Assembly: GCA_030668465.1 (NCBI GenBank)
Contig: DAOUTX010000002.1
Location: forward strand, 1-21,825
Length of the DNA: 21,825 nt
Reading direction: 5' to 3'
DNA from: Atribacterota bacterium
GTDB lineage: Bacteria; Atribacterota; Phoenicimicrobiia; Phoenicimicrobiales; Phoenicimicrobiaceae
The notes below the pieces were generated by a model. That model searched no databases. It saw nothing but the letters and a program-made list of their open reading frames with translations, and was not told the DNA's origin. Positions within the stretch are counted from its first letter, which is position 1, and every line of letters begins with the position of its first letter. Made by a program: the position numbers and the translations under genes. This document shows, in pieces, positions 1-7,152 of the stretch.

Positions 1-1076
1 ATTGCCGGGAAAAGGATGGGACAGATAAATATTCCTTCATCATTAACCATTTTACATAATTTTAGAGTATCTTCCTCTTCACCGACCAATATAGGAACAA
101 TACTGGTGGTGCTGTTCATTGTATTAAAACCCATAGAACTTAGCCCGTCTTTAAATTGTTTGATATTTTTCTGTAAATTTGCTATGCGCTCAGGTTCATC
201 TTCAATAACCTCCAAACAAGCAATAGCGGTAGCAGCTGCCACAGGAGGAAGACTCGCTGAAAATATAAAGGGTCTGGAATTATGTTTTAGATAGTTAATT
301 AAATCTTTTTCGCCTGCTATATAACCTCCAATACTGGGAATAGTTTTACTCAATGTTCCCATGTGAATATCCACAGCTCCTTTTAGTCCGAAATGTTCTT
401 CTATACCATGACCGGTCTTTCCTAATACCCCTATAGAGTGAGCTTCATCCACCATCATCTTAGCATTGTATTTTTTAGCTAAGCGTGATATCTCGGGTAA
501 ATTAGCTACATCGCCATCCATACTATATACGGCATCTACAATGATTAATTTATTAACATAACTCCCGGAGTTAGTCAAAATTCTTTCCAAGCTTTCCATA
601 TTATTGTGCAAGAATGATTTATGATGGGCTCCCGAAAGGAGACATCCATCGATTATACTAGCATGATCCAATTTATCAATTACAACCAAATCCCCTCTCT
701 GACAAAGAGTAGTTATAACTGCTAAATTAGTTACATAACCACTACTATAAGTAATTGCATCTTCTGCACCTTTAAATTTTGCAATCTTTGCTTCTAATTT
801 TTCATGTATCTTGGTAGTACCAGCCAATAGTCTAACTCCTGCAGCACCTGTGCCATATTTTTCAATAGCCTCAATGGCAGCTTTTTTTATCTTGGGATGA
901 GTAATCAATCCCAAATAATTATAAGAAGCAAACATTATCATCTCCCTACCATCGATAGTTACTCTTTCTCCAGAAGCTCCGTCAATGCTTTTTAAGTAAA
1001 AATACCGTTTTTCATCTTTCATCTTTTTCAGTCTTTGATTAAGTACGTTTATTTTTTCTTTTAAGGGGATTGCCAT
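1..1076 (-). CDS. KBL/BioF-family PLP-dependent acyltransferase, C-terminus cut by window edge
   Basis: This is an alpha-oxoamine synthase of fold-type I PLP enzymes, either glycine C-acetyltransferase (2-amino-3-ketobutyrate CoA ligase) or 8-amino-7-oxononanoate synthase. These condense an amino acid with an acyl-CoA. The frame is open from ATG at 1076 to the window edge (358 codons). Visible family marks are FASYNYLGL near the N-terminus, GTGAAGVRLLAGT, the PLP-aspartate region VDEAHSIGVLG, and LSKTIPSIGG with the PLP lysine at residue 244, the position it has in E. coli Kbl. AGGAG lies a few bases upstream of the ATG. It is the third gene after the regulator and the quinate-dehydrogenase-like protein, with a 32-base gap. 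No other biotin gene is in view, so I cannot choose between Kbl and BioF; the Lys244 spacing favours Kbl slightly. Confidence 0.9.
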   Translation of the reverse strand, partial: MAIPLKEKINVLNQRLKKMKDEKRYFYLKSIDGASGERVTIDGREMIMFASYNYLGLITHPKIKKAAIEAIEKYGTGAAGVRLLAGTTKIHEKLEAKIAKFKGAEDAITYSSGYVTNLAVITTLCQRGDLVVIDKLDHASIIDGCLLSGAHHKSFLHNNMESLERILTNSGSYVNKLIIVDAVYSMDGDVANLPEISRLAKKYNAKMMVDEAHSIGVLGKTGHGIEEHFGLKGAVDIHMGTLSKTIPSIGGYIAGEKDLINYLKHNSRPFIFSASLPPVAAATAIACLEVIEDEPERIANLQKNIKQFKDGLSSMGFNTMNSTTSIVPILVGEEEDTLKLCKMVNDEGIFICPILFPA

Positions 1077-1108
1077 TCCTCTTCTCCTTTTTAATATTAA
1101 ATTTTTGC

Positions 1109-2017
1109 TTAATTTAACTTCTCTATTCTTGGTTTAAAGCCTGTCTTTTCTATTAATTTTAAATAATCTTCCGGTTGTAATTCTTCCGGAGATTTTCCGG
1201 ATATAGCTACCAGGGTTGCTTGAAATACATTGGTCCCGAAAGACCTTCCTTCAAATTCCGGGGTTGTAGTAATTAAATAATTTACCCCTCTTTTCTTAAG
1301 ATCCTCTACATTGGAACTGGTAACAGTATTGGTAATAATTGTTTTACCCCCCATATCCCCAGGCATATATTGACTTATACCTAAATAATCACCGGCAATT
1401 ATATCGGCGTCTTGGAAATATCTAACATATTTTAAATTAGACTTCTCCTGTTTTTCACCGGTTGGATATAAATATTTTATGGGAACGTAAACCAATACAG
1501 GCAAAAGTAGCCGAGCAAAAATTTCAATACTTCGAAAAGAATGAAGCGGAATAGGAATGTTTAAACAAAAAATCAAATCTCCAAAAGTCATCTCACATCC
1601 TGCTTCTATTAAACCCTCTGCCATACCGAATCTATCCACTGTAATAGTAACCAAAGCTTTTTTTCCTTTAAAAACTATTTCAGTTTGGGTATCAATATAT
1701 TTCACCACGCTCTTTTCTAATACATATTTTATCCCAGTACCATCTACAATGGGTGTCTTTTTGATAACCTTTACTATTCTTTCTGATTCCTTTATAGTAT
1801 ATCTCTTCCCTTGAGGTCCGGAGTACAAGTATAAGTCTGTTCCACCTAAACTGAAGACATCAACCTTCCCATCATTCTCCTGGAATATTTGTATCATCTT
1901 CTTAACATCGCCATCAGTTCCTCTTCTTTCGATTTCGACTCTCTCTCCTAAAACCTCGATCTCGACCTTATGGTTTCTGGTGGAAGAACCCAGACTAACA
2001 CCTAAAACCTTTTTCAT
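1109..2017 (-). CDS. Conserved protein of the family often named quinate 5-dehydrogenase
   Basis: The protein is 302 residues, soluble, with no signal peptide or membrane segment. It starts MKKVLGVSLGSSTRNHK and contains FSLGGTDLYLYSG (about residues 54-66), TPIVDGTGIKYVLE (about 88-101) and ITNTVTSSNVEDLKKRG in the C-terminal third. From memory, anaerobic Firmicutes-like genomes carry this family under the name quinate 5-dehydrogenase. I see no clear Rossmann GxGxxG loop, so that name should not be taken as a function. ATG at 2017 is preceded by GAGAGGG at good spacing. It sits between its likely regulator and a KBL/BioF-like enzyme and is probably co-transcribed with both. The reaction is unknown; the neighbourhood hints at amino acid or acyl-CoA metabolism, which is inference. 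Confidence 0.75.
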   Translation of the reverse strand: MKKVLGVSLGSSTRNHKVEIEVLGERVEIERRGTDGDVKKMIQIFQENDGKVDVFSLGGTDLYLYSGPQGKRYTIKESERIVKVIKKTPIVDGTGIKYVLEKSVVKYIDTQTEIVFKGKKALVTITVDRFGMAEGLIEAGCEMTFGDLIFCLNIPIPLHSFRSIEIFARLLLPVLVYVPIKYLYPTGEKQEKSNLKYVRYFQDADIIAGDYLGISQYMPGDMGGKTIITNTVTSSNVEDLKKRGVNYLITTTPEFEGRSFGTNVFQATLVAISGKSPEELQPEDYLKLIEKTGFKPRIEKLN

Positions 2018-2047
2018 TCTTAAACCCTCTCTTCTTTGGAATTTAAA

Positions 2048-2572
2048 TTAATTTTTAACCTGTTTCACTATTTCTATTATCCTTTCAGGATTAACATTTT
2101 TACTCTCTTTAATAGGTGAATGGCCGATAATTATACCAATAACCTGGACACTGAATATTTTCTCTACTACAGGTACTCTCATATCTGAACCCATAAAAAT
2201 AATTAAATCAAAATCTGCTAAATTAACAATTATTTCTATAATTTCATCAAATAATTCATTTTTCTCTTTTTTCTTTATAAACTCAAAGCGTTCCTCTTGA
2301 GTTAAAAGTAAAACATATTCAATCCCCAACTCTTTTGCTAAACGAGTTAACTCTTCCTTGTTCTTAATAGGAAAACCGATTAAGGCAATCTTCTTACCTT
2401 TCCTTATCTCTCCTAAACTTTCTAATCTGGAGACAAAGGTTCGTTCAACTCCTAATTTACGGGCTACTCCTTCCTGGGTCACGCCTTTAGTGCGTAATTC
2501 TAAAATTTTATTTATTTCTTTATTCAATTTTTCTTTACTTATAACTTTTTCCCCGATTCGAATAAACTGCAT
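2048..2572 (-). CDS. HTH transcriptional regulator, probable autoregulator of the three-gene unit
   Basis: This is a DNA-binding protein with a helix-turn-helix at about residues 20-52 (TKGVTQEGVARKLGVERTFVSRLE in the reading frame). A C-terminal alpha/beta domain follows, with the strands KKIALIGFPI, YVLLLT and DLIIFMGSD. I do not recognise the ligand. The longest frame opens at 2620, but that ATG overlaps the -10 element of the promoter read here and could not be in the transcript. I therefore start at the ATG at 2572 (174 residues, MQFIRIGEKVISKEKL), with AGGAG at 2584-2588. The 11-base spacing is long, and an ATG at 2596 is an alternative. It lies 30 bases ahead of the quinate-dehydrogenase-like gene and is the first gene of that unit. 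A double palindrome covers its transcription start. Confidence 0.8.
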   Translation of the reverse strand: MQFIRIGEKVISKEKLNKEINKILELRTKGVTQEGVARKLGVERTFVSRLESLGEIRKGKKIALIGFPIKNKEELTRLAKELGIEYVLLLTQEERFEFIKKKEKNELFDEIIEIIVNLADFDLIIFMGSDMRVPVVEKIFSVQVIGIIIGHSPIKESKNVNPERIIEIVKQVKN

Positions 2573-2587
2573 CCCTATATAGTCTCC

Positions 2588-2607
2588 TGTATACATTTTT
2601 GTATACA
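2588..2607. promoter_or_regulatory. Double-palindrome operator overlapping the regulator's transcription start
   Basis: Two copies of the self-complementary octamer TGTATACA are separated by four T, so the 20-bp site is also a 7-bp inverted repeat around a 6-bp spacer. Its two centres are 12 bp apart. It lies immediately downstream of the -10 element, over the predicted +1, where a bound repressor would block RNA polymerase. The first downstream gene encodes an HTH protein, so autoregulation is the simple inference. Confidence 0.7.
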
Positions 2608-2610
2608 CGT

Positions 2611-2639
2611 AATATAACATAATTTTTTTACATTAGCAA
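2611..2639 (-). promoter_or_regulatory. Sigma-70 type promoter for the regulator / quinate-DH-like / KBL-like unit
   Basis: On the minus strand, TTGCTA (2634-2639) and TATATT (2611-2616) are exactly 17 bases apart. The predicted start of transcription is near 2604, inside the palindromic operator. This placement is the reason for moving the regulator's start codon downstream. Confidence 0.7.
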
Positions 2640-2649
2640 GTTTTTTATT

Positions 2650-2733
2650 CGTATCTCTTGAAGAGTAGCGTGGAGCGTATAGCGGATTGGATGTAGCAAT
2701 AAGTAATGATTAATATGTAATGAGTAATATAGA
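2650..2733. repeat. Heptad array A1
   Basis: Reading in steps of seven from 2650 gives CGTATCT, then units ending in GCG (AGTAGCG, TGGAGCG, TATAGCG), then AT-rich units of similar shape (ATAAGTA, ATATGTA, ATGAGTA). The phase appears unbroken over about 12 units although the units differ. Confidence 0.6.
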
Positions 2734-2738
2734 AACGA

Positions 2739-2778
2739 TTAGTTAGTTATATGGTTAGCCGGTTTACTAGTTACCCGA
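2739..2778. repeat. Octad array B1
   Basis: Five consecutive 8-bp units begin with TT and mostly end in AG or GG (TTAGTTAG, TTATATGG, TTAGCCGG, TTTACTAG). It starts directly after heptad array A1, so the period changes from 7 to 8 within a few bases. Confidence 0.65.
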
Positions 2779-2786
2779 AAAAAATT

Positions 2787-2821
2787 CGTATCTCGTATCT
2801 CGTGAATCGTATCTCGCAAAA
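2787..2821. repeat. Heptad array A2
   Basis: Five 7-bp units: three are exactly CGTATCT, one is CGTGAAT and the last is CGCAAAA. This is one of the cleanest heptad arrays and defines the commonest unit, CGTATCT. Confidence 0.8.
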
Positions 2822-2883
2822 AAACAAATAGTTAAAATATTTAAAAGTTAAAAAAGTTGTGTGTTTGAATTTATTTTTCTTTC

Positions 2884-2925
2884 GAGACACTAGATACTAG
2901 ATACGAACAACGAAATTGTATCTCG
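2884..2925. repeat. Heptad array A3, partly in the opposite orientation
   Basis: Six 7-bp units, including two exact TAGATAC copies followed by units such as GAACAAC and ending in TATCTCG. TAGATAC is close to the reverse complement of the CGTATCT family, so orientation appears to switch inside the array. Confidence 0.6.
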
Positions 2926-3066
2926 TAAAGAAAATGGAGAGCAGAATAAGAGAGAAACAATTATGATTAATATCTGACAAGTAAATAGTTGCATATTCCA
3001 AATTGTAGGTTTTTCTCTTTTTGACATTTAAATACGAACGCAATTCGCGATACAATATACTCGCGA

Positions 3067-3106
3067 CTAAATTAACCAGCAAACCAGTTAACTAAATTAA
3101 TTGCTA
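3067..3106. repeat. Octad array B2
   Basis: In steps of eight from 3067 the units are CTAAATTA, ACCAGCAA, ACCAGTTA, ACTAAATT and so on. These are related by sequence to the TAACCAGG-type units at 12689 and 19102. Confidence 0.55.
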
Positions 3107-3206
3107 AATTTGACAACTAATACAGTCAGTTAATTGACTAATAAATCAATAGGCAATAAAATATTTATTGTATGTAATTTGAAATTTTTAGTAGTTCATT
3201 TTAGTG

Positions 3207-4253
3207 CTATTGAATAATTCCTCCTCCTATTACTACATCTCCCTGGTAAAATACTGCTGATTGCCCTGGTGTAATCGCTCTTTGCGGTTTTTTAAAATTA
3301 ATTAGGACTCTGTCTTCACCATAAGAGGAAATAATTGCCGGAGATTTTTTACTATTGTATCTTATCTTTACCTCTGCCTTTATAGAATCTGAAAGTGTAT
3401 CACCGGAAATAAAATTTAAATCTTCTACTGATAATTTATCTCTATAAAGATCCTTATCATCGCCCAGAGTAATTGCATTTTGGTGGGAATTTATTTCAAT
3501 TACATACCTACGTTTATTCAAAGATACTCCCAATCCTTTTCTCTGTCCAATAGTATAAAAAGGAATACCTTGATGCTCTCCCAATATTTTTCCTTCTTTA
3601 TCTACAAACTTGCCAGGTTTGACAGTATCTTCAATATGCTGAGTTAAAAACTTCCTATAATTATCATCCCGGATAAAACAAATTTCCTGACTCTCTTCCT
3701 TTTTATAATTATTTAATCCATATTTTTTAGCCAATTCTCTGGTTTGACTTTTCTTAAATTTGCCCAAAGGAAACAAAACGTAGGGCAATATTTCCTGATT
3801 TAATCTATAGAGAAAATAAGATTGGTCTTTATTTTTATCTAACCCTCTCTTGAGTAAAAATTTCTTGCTCTTTTGGTCATACTCATTAATGGCATAATGG
3901 CCGGTAGCAAGATAATGCGCACCTAAAGATTTGGCTTTATCCCATAATAATCCAAATTTTATTTTCAGATTACAGACTACACAAGGATTGGGGGTCCACC
4001 CTATGAGATATTCTTGGCAGAAATAGTCTATAACTATATTCTTAAATTCTTTGGTAAAATCCAGAACATGCCAGGGAATTTTTAGGTTTTGAGCGGCCTG
4101 TTCCGCTGATTCCAAATTTTCATTACCTTCATAATGATGGATAGTTATGCCGAGAACATCATAACCTTCTTCTTTTAACAGGGCAGCGGCGAATGAACTG
4201 TCCACTCCTCCGCTCATAGCCACTACTACTTTCTTTTTTAAATTTTTAGTCAT
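3207..4253 (-). CDS. mnmA: tRNA-specific 2-thiouridylase MnmA
   Basis: MnmA installs the 2-thio group on U34 of Lys, Glu and Gln tRNAs, using ATP to activate the base and sulfur relayed as persulfide. The 348 residues contain the PP-loop SGGVDSS (14-20), the catalytic cysteine region TPNPCVVCN (Cys94 in the family position), ATGHYA, DQSYFLYRL, and the second catalytic cysteine in ESQEICFI (Cys192). The C-terminal part is the usual beta-barrel region, including YTIGQRKGLG. Length fits the family. It follows the PP-loop/NFACT-R gene by 30 bases and is the last gene of the Rrf2-led operon. The ATG at 4253 lacks a strong Shine-Dalgarno sequence, which may mean translation is coupled to the upstream gene. 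No cysteine desulfurase is encoded nearby. Confidence 0.97.
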   Translation of the reverse strand: MTKNLKKKVVVAMSGGVDSSFAAALLKEEGYDVLGITIHHYEGNENLESAEQAAQNLKIPWHVLDFTKEFKNIVIDYFCQEYLIGWTPNPCVVCNLKIKFGLLWDKAKSLGAHYLATGHYAINEYDQKSKKFLLKRGLDKNKDQSYFLYRLNQEILPYVLFPLGKFKKSQTRELAKKYGLNNYKKEESQEICFIRDDNYRKFLTQHIEDTVKPGKFVDKEGKILGEHQGIPFYTIGQRKGLGVSLNKRRYVIEINSHQNAITLGDDKDLYRDKLSVEDLNFISGDTLSDSIKAEVKIRYNSKKSPAIISSYGEDRVLINFKKPQRAITPGQSAVFYQGDVVIGGGIIQ

Positions 4254-4283
4254 AGTAGTTTATTCTCTTTTTGTGCTTAGTAT

Positions 4284-5288
4284 TTATCCTTGTATTCTTA
4301 GGATTTCTAATTCATCTTCTATTAATGGTTTTACTTTCATGGTTCTGATCAATTCTTTAGATTTACTATAATAATTAATATTGACTTCTTCGTTTTCTTC
4401 TTCATTTCTATCGCAATACCTTGCAGTAATCCGACAGGATTTATCGATAAATTCGTTATTTACTTTAGATCTCTTTTTTAACAAAGAAACCGGACCTTTT
4501 AAATTTTTAGCTTTAAAAAGAAAGTCTTCATCTTGAAAAAAATTTAGCAGTTGTTCGTTCTCCTCTTTATTTCTTCCTACTACTAACTTAATATCTCTGC
4601 TTAACCTGAAGTGCCGGCCTAACTTTAGCAGTTCTATCTCTTCTAAAGAAAAACTTTCCTGAGTAAATAAATCTCTTAATCTTTTAGAAAAAGCCGGCTC
4701 AGTTAATTTACAACCTCCAGCCGGTGAAGGATAATCCCTTATCCCCATTTTGGTAGCCAACTCCATCTGTCTTTTTCTCGAGCGGCCAGAAATATCCAGC
4801 AATTTATTTCTGTCCACCAATCCCTTTTTTTCGGGAATGGTCTCCGCTAATAATAAAGCAGATAATGGACGAAGAATTCTACCTTCAAACCCTGATTCTC
4901 TTTCAATTATATTTAAACTGTTTCTGTTCTGAGACATGGGCCTTTCTCCCAAAACTTCACCACTCAAAACAAAAGAGGCCTCTATTTCATTCATATATTC
5001 TCCCGCTTTTTTAAACATAAGGGCATGGCAGTCTATACAGGGATTCATATTCTTTCCGAAGCCATGCCTGGGATTTCTTAAAATCTTCAGTAGTTCCTGG
5101 GTTATATCTATAATTTTTAAATCCATATCTATATTTTTTATTGTCGCTAATGTTTTATCTAAACCAAAAAAAGGGCTTTTAAAGTTAATCCCTCTTACCT
5201 CTATCCCTTGTTCCTGGATAAGTTTTACCGCTAAAATACTATCCAGGCCACCAGAAAACAAAACAACTGCTTTTATCTTATCTTTCAT
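4284..5288 (-). CDS. PP-loop ATPase with C-terminal NFACT-R-like RNA-binding domain
   Basis: The N-terminal half is an ATP-pyrophosphatase (PP-loop) domain with SGGLDS at residues 12-17, as in ThiI, MnmA and TtcA. Cysteines in NPCIDCHA (Cys84, Cys87) and PAGGCKL (Cys193) could carry persulfide or hold an Fe-S cluster. The C-terminus (about 260-334) resembles the small NFACT-R type RNA-binding domain. This architecture is usually annotated as a tRNA thiouridine synthase or ThiI-related protein; substrate and modified position are not known to me. ATG at 5288 has AAGGA seven bases upstream, inside the last codons of the Rrf2 gene. It is followed closely by mnmA, consistent with a role in tRNA sulfur modification. 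It lacks the THUMP domain of true ThiI. Confidence 0.85.
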   Translation of the reverse strand: MKDKIKAVVLFSGGLDSILAVKLIQEQGIEVRGINFKSPFFGLDKTLATIKNIDMDLKIIDITQELLKILRNPRHGFGKNMNPCIDCHALMFKKAGEYMNEIEASFVLSGEVLGERPMSQNRNSLNIIERESGFEGRILRPLSALLLAETIPEKKGLVDRNKLLDISGRSRKRQMELATKMGIRDYPSPAGGCKLTEPAFSKRLRDLFTQESFSLEEIELLKLGRHFRLSRDIKLVVGRNKEENEQLLNFFQDEDFLFKAKNLKGPVSLLKKRSKVNNEFIDKSCRITARYCDRNEEENEEVNINYYSKSKELIRTMKVKPLIEDELEILRIQG

Positions 5289-5292
5289 ATTT

Positions 5293-5745
5293 TTATCCTT
5301 CTTTTATTTTTTGGGCTATTTTACACAAATCTTTCAAAGAAGTAGCATCTAATGTTTGGTTTATTCCCTGAGTTATTTCCTCTAATAACACTCTGATGGC
5401 GCAATCTTCTATTTTTTTACATTTCTTTGGTGTATTCTTCTTATTTTTTCTGTCGGTTAAAATACAATCAACTAAAACTATCGGCCCCTCAACTGCACTA
5501 ATTATGTCACCGGCATTAATCTTCTCTGCCTCTTTGGTCAACAAATACCCTCCACCTGCTCCCCTGATGCTTTTTACTAAATTTGCTTTCTTTAATTTAT
5601 TAAATAACTGTTCTAAATATTGCAGAGAGATCTCTTGTCTTAGAGAAATATTTCTTAAAGAAATCGGCTTTAAATTATTACATTGAATTTGAGCTAAATC
5701 TATCATAGCCCGAAGCGCGTACCTTCCTCGAGTTGATAATTTCAT
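5293..5745 (-). CDS. Rrf2-family transcriptional regulator (IscR-like, Fe-S type)
   Basis: This 150-residue winged-helix regulator opens MKLSTRGRYALRAMIDLA and has the wing motif RGAGGGYLL (61-69), both typical of Rrf2/IscR/CymR. Cysteines at 94, 109 and 115 form the cluster that ligates an Fe-S centre in IscR, although the first spacing is longer than in E. coli IscR. It probably senses Fe-S or cysteine/sulfur status. The ATG has GAGGAG eight bases upstream and a consensus promoter ahead of it. The gene leads an operon with two sulfur-transfer tRNA modification genes, so control of tRNA thiolation by Fe-S or sulfur supply is a reasonable inference. IscR homologues usually precede iscS; here no desulfurase follows. 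Confidence 0.92.
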   Translation of the reverse strand: MKLSTRGRYALRAMIDLAQIQCNNLKPISLRNISLRQEISLQYLEQLFNKLKKANLVKSIRGAGGGYLLTKEAEKINAGDIISAVEGPIVLVDCILTDRKNKKNTPKKCKKIEDCAIRVLLEEITQGINQTLDATSLKDLCKIAQKIKEG

Positions 5746-5782
5746 TGGTCTTTCTCCTCAATTAATTTAACTTTACTAAAAA

Positions 5783-5811
5783 ATTATATTATTTATGACT
5801 ATTTTTGTCAA
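5783..5811 (-). promoter_or_regulatory. Consensus sigma-70 promoter of the Rrf2-thiolation operon
   Basis: On the minus strand, TTGACA (5806-5811) and TATAAT (5783-5788) match consensus in all twelve positions with a 17-base spacer. A promoter this strong in front of an Rrf2 gene suggests that control is by repression, probably by the Rrf2 protein itself; I could not pick out a convincing operator. Confidence 0.85.
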
Positions 5812-5830
5812 CTTTCTCCTTAATAAAACT

Positions 5831-5880
5831 CGTATCAGGTATCGCGCTAAGAAAAAGAAGGAAAATAAATTAAAGGAAAG
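5831..5880. repeat. Heptad array A4 with purine-rich tail, copy of the element at 17233
   Basis: Units CGTATCA, GGTATCG and CGCTAAG are followed by a purine-rich tail containing GAAAATAAATTAA. The 50 bases align without gaps to 17233-17282 with about 41 matches by eye. This shows that a heptad array plus a specific tail behaves as a dispersed unit. Confidence 0.65.
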
Positions 5881-6003
5881 TAGCACCTCTCTATATCTTT
5901 TTAGTTAATTATACTGCTTGCTTAGTTAGATTAGGTGGTGCAGAAAATCATATTTTTCCTGATTTAACTTTAAAAGCTTTAAAAAATTTACATAATGCTT
6001 TAT
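5874..6003 (+). other. Possible tail of a decayed gene, unassigned
   Basis: A stop-to-stop frame of 43 codons ends at TAA 6001-6003. Its second half reads as plausible protein (VRLGGAENHIF, LTLKALKNLHNAL), on the same strand as and just upstream of the broken alpha-glucosidase. No start codon or ribosome binding site is visible and the length could occur by chance in AT-rich sequence. I record it because a neighbouring gene is clearly decayed, so this could be the end of a former sugar-utilisation gene. Confidence 0.25.
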
Positions 6004-6083
6004 AATATAATGATTTTTGTAAGATTGATATTTATTATATAAAATACAGTAGTTATTTTTTAGAAAATGAAGAGGGGTACAAA

Positions 6084-6660
6084 ATGCAGCAAAAATGATG
6101 GAAAGAAGCGATAGTTTATCAAATCTATCCCAGAAGTTTTAAGGATAGTAATGGAGATGAAAGACTAAAAAAGGTCTTCCTAAAGAAAAAATTATGAAAG
6201 CTATTCATCGGGTAAGTCGGGATAATGCCCGCACCCCCATGCAGTGGGACGATAGTCCTTATACTGTTTTTACTGCCGATACACCCTGGATAAAAGTCAA
6301 CCAAAATTATCCAGATATTAATGTTGCACATGATTTAAAAGACTCAAATTCATTATTCTTTTATTACTATTACCAAAAAATAATCCAGCTTAGAAAAGAA
6401 AATTTAATTATAGTTTACGGAGATTATCATATAATCTTAGAAGATAACGAACATATTTATGGTTATTTACGTTCTCTTAATAAAGACCGATTACTAATTA
6501 TTCTTAATTTCTTTTTCAGCCAAACAATTTTTAATCTTCCGACAAATATTAATTACCAAGAAAAAGAGCTACTAATCAGTAATTATAATGTTGAAGAAAA
6601 AAAGATATTAAAAATATATATCTACAGCCTTATGAAGCAAGAGTTTATCGGTTATGCTAA
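6084..6660 (+). pseudogene. GH13 alpha-glucosidase / oligo-1,6-glucosidase remnant with large internal deletion
   Basis: The first codons read MQQK, then TGA (6096-6098), then WKEAIVYQIYPRSFKDSNGD, the hallmark N-terminus of GH13 alpha-glucosidases, in which the stop codon replaces the first Trp of the WWK motif (a TGG to TGA change). At about 6158-6170 the sequence jumps into the C-terminal part in another frame: LPKEKIMKAIHRVSRDNART, then PMQWD and DTPWIKVN. The catalytic TIM barrel, several hundred codons including the nucleophile aspartate and acid/base glutamate, is gone. A third lesion is a one-base loss in an A-run near 6610: restoring it gives the usual ending LQPYEARVYR and a stop at 6658-6660, whereas the actual frame runs on to 6688. 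The gene cannot make an active enzyme. It is the only plus-strand protein-coding trace here and shares a terminator with the ferredoxin gene. Confidence 0.9.
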
Positions 6661-6671
6661 TTTTCAAGATA

Positions 6672-6710
6672 AAAAAGGAGCAGATTAATTAATCTCCTCC
6701 TTTTTATTTA
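6672..6710. terminator. Bidirectional intrinsic terminator between the glucosidase remnant and ferredoxin
   Basis: AAAAAGGAG (6672-6680) pairs with CTCCTTTTT (6697-6705). After one C:C mismatch the inner 14 bases are a perfect palindrome. A-tract and T-tract flanks let it work on both strands, ending plus-strand transcription from the former glucosidase gene and minus-strand transcription of ferredoxin, whose stop is at 6738. Confidence 0.8.
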
Positions 6711-6737
6711 TATTATTTTTTATATTACTCAGTCATT

Positions 6738-6923
6738 TTACTCACAAGTTATGGCTTCTACCGGGCAACCATCGGCAGCCTCTTTGCATGATTCAATCAA
6801 ATCATCTGGTACCTTGTTAACCTTTGCTGTTGCTATATCATCCTTCATTTCAAATACTTCAGGACAGGTATCTTCGCATAATCCACATCCGGTACATAAA
6901 TCTTTATCAACTACAGCCTTCAT
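6738..6923 (-). CDS. Small single-cluster [4Fe-4S] ferredoxin
   Basis: This is an electron carrier of 61 residues of the Thermotoga/Clostridium single-cluster type. Cys10, Cys13, Cys16 (CTGCGLC) and Cys53 (GCPVEAI) are the expected cluster ligands. Cys20 and Cys46 occupy the positions that form a disulfide in Thermotoga maritima ferredoxin. The end is acidic and there is an extra Cys60. The frame is open upstream, but the ATG at 6923 has GGAGG eight bases before it and gives the standard N-terminus MKAVVDKDLCTGCG. The gene stands alone between the terminator at 6672-6710 and a 230-base gap. Tungsten enzymes such as aldehyde:ferredoxin oxidoreductase use this kind of partner, but no such enzyme is in the window. 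Confidence 0.95.
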   Translation of the reverse strand: MKAVVDKDLCTGCGLCEDTCPEVFEMKDDIATAKVNKVPDDLIESCKEAADGCPVEAITCE

Positions 6924-7041
6924 TTTACATTTTCCTCCTTCTATTATAATTACCAATTTTAAAATTCATTAGGTAATAAAGTGTAAATTCAACACCACTT
7001 TAATTTTTATTTTCTCTGTAATTATCGACCAATAGTTTCTT

Positions 7042-7061
7042 AATTATCTTATCAGATAATT
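7042..7061. promoter_or_regulatory. Inverted repeat between rnz and the ferredoxin gene, possible operator
   Basis: AATTATC and GATAATT are perfect 7-bp arms around a 6-base centre (TTATCA). It lies 119 bases upstream of the ferredoxin start in the 230-base gap after rnz. No T-tract follows on the minus strand, so it is not an ordinary terminator; an operator or a chance AT-rich palindrome are both possible. The rest of the gap shows no clear element. Confidence 0.35.
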
Positions 7062-7152
7062 TTACCTATTAAAAGAAGAATTTATTTATAACATAAAAAG
7101 CATACCTTAAAAAAAGATAAATTTCAAGTTTTTTATATCCCGTCAATAATCC

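Larger units (their letters stand above)
2640..3206. other. Gene-free gap filled mainly by tandem degenerate repeats
   Basis: There is no gene in this stretch. A 61-codon frame at 2897-3082 has no ribosome binding site and runs across repeat arrays. The gap holds, in order, a heptad array (2650-2733), an octad array (2739-2778), a second heptad array (2787-2821), AT-rich sequence, a third heptad array (2884-2925), a purine-rich stretch with weak heptad character to about 3066, and an octad array (3067-3106). The remainder up to the mnmA stop codon is AT-rich with no recognisable element. I saw no tRNA or clear terminator. Confidence 0.6.

Noticed and set aside
2650..2925. Possible CRISPR array
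   Set aside because: Repeats are 7 or 8 bp, directly adjacent and degenerate, with no spacers of uniform length and no cas genes.
2897..3082. 61-codon minus-strand frame in the gap
   Set aside because: No ribosome binding site, runs over heptad and octad arrays, composition not protein-like.
4936..5352. 138-codon plus-strand frame opposite the PP-loop gene
   Set aside because: Antisense shadow; the minus-strand protein has clear motifs and a ribosome binding site.
5931..6060. Possible promoter of the alpha-glucosidase remnant
   Set aside because: Several TATAAT-like hexamers occur but none has a -35 at suitable distance; expected by chance in AT-rich sequence.
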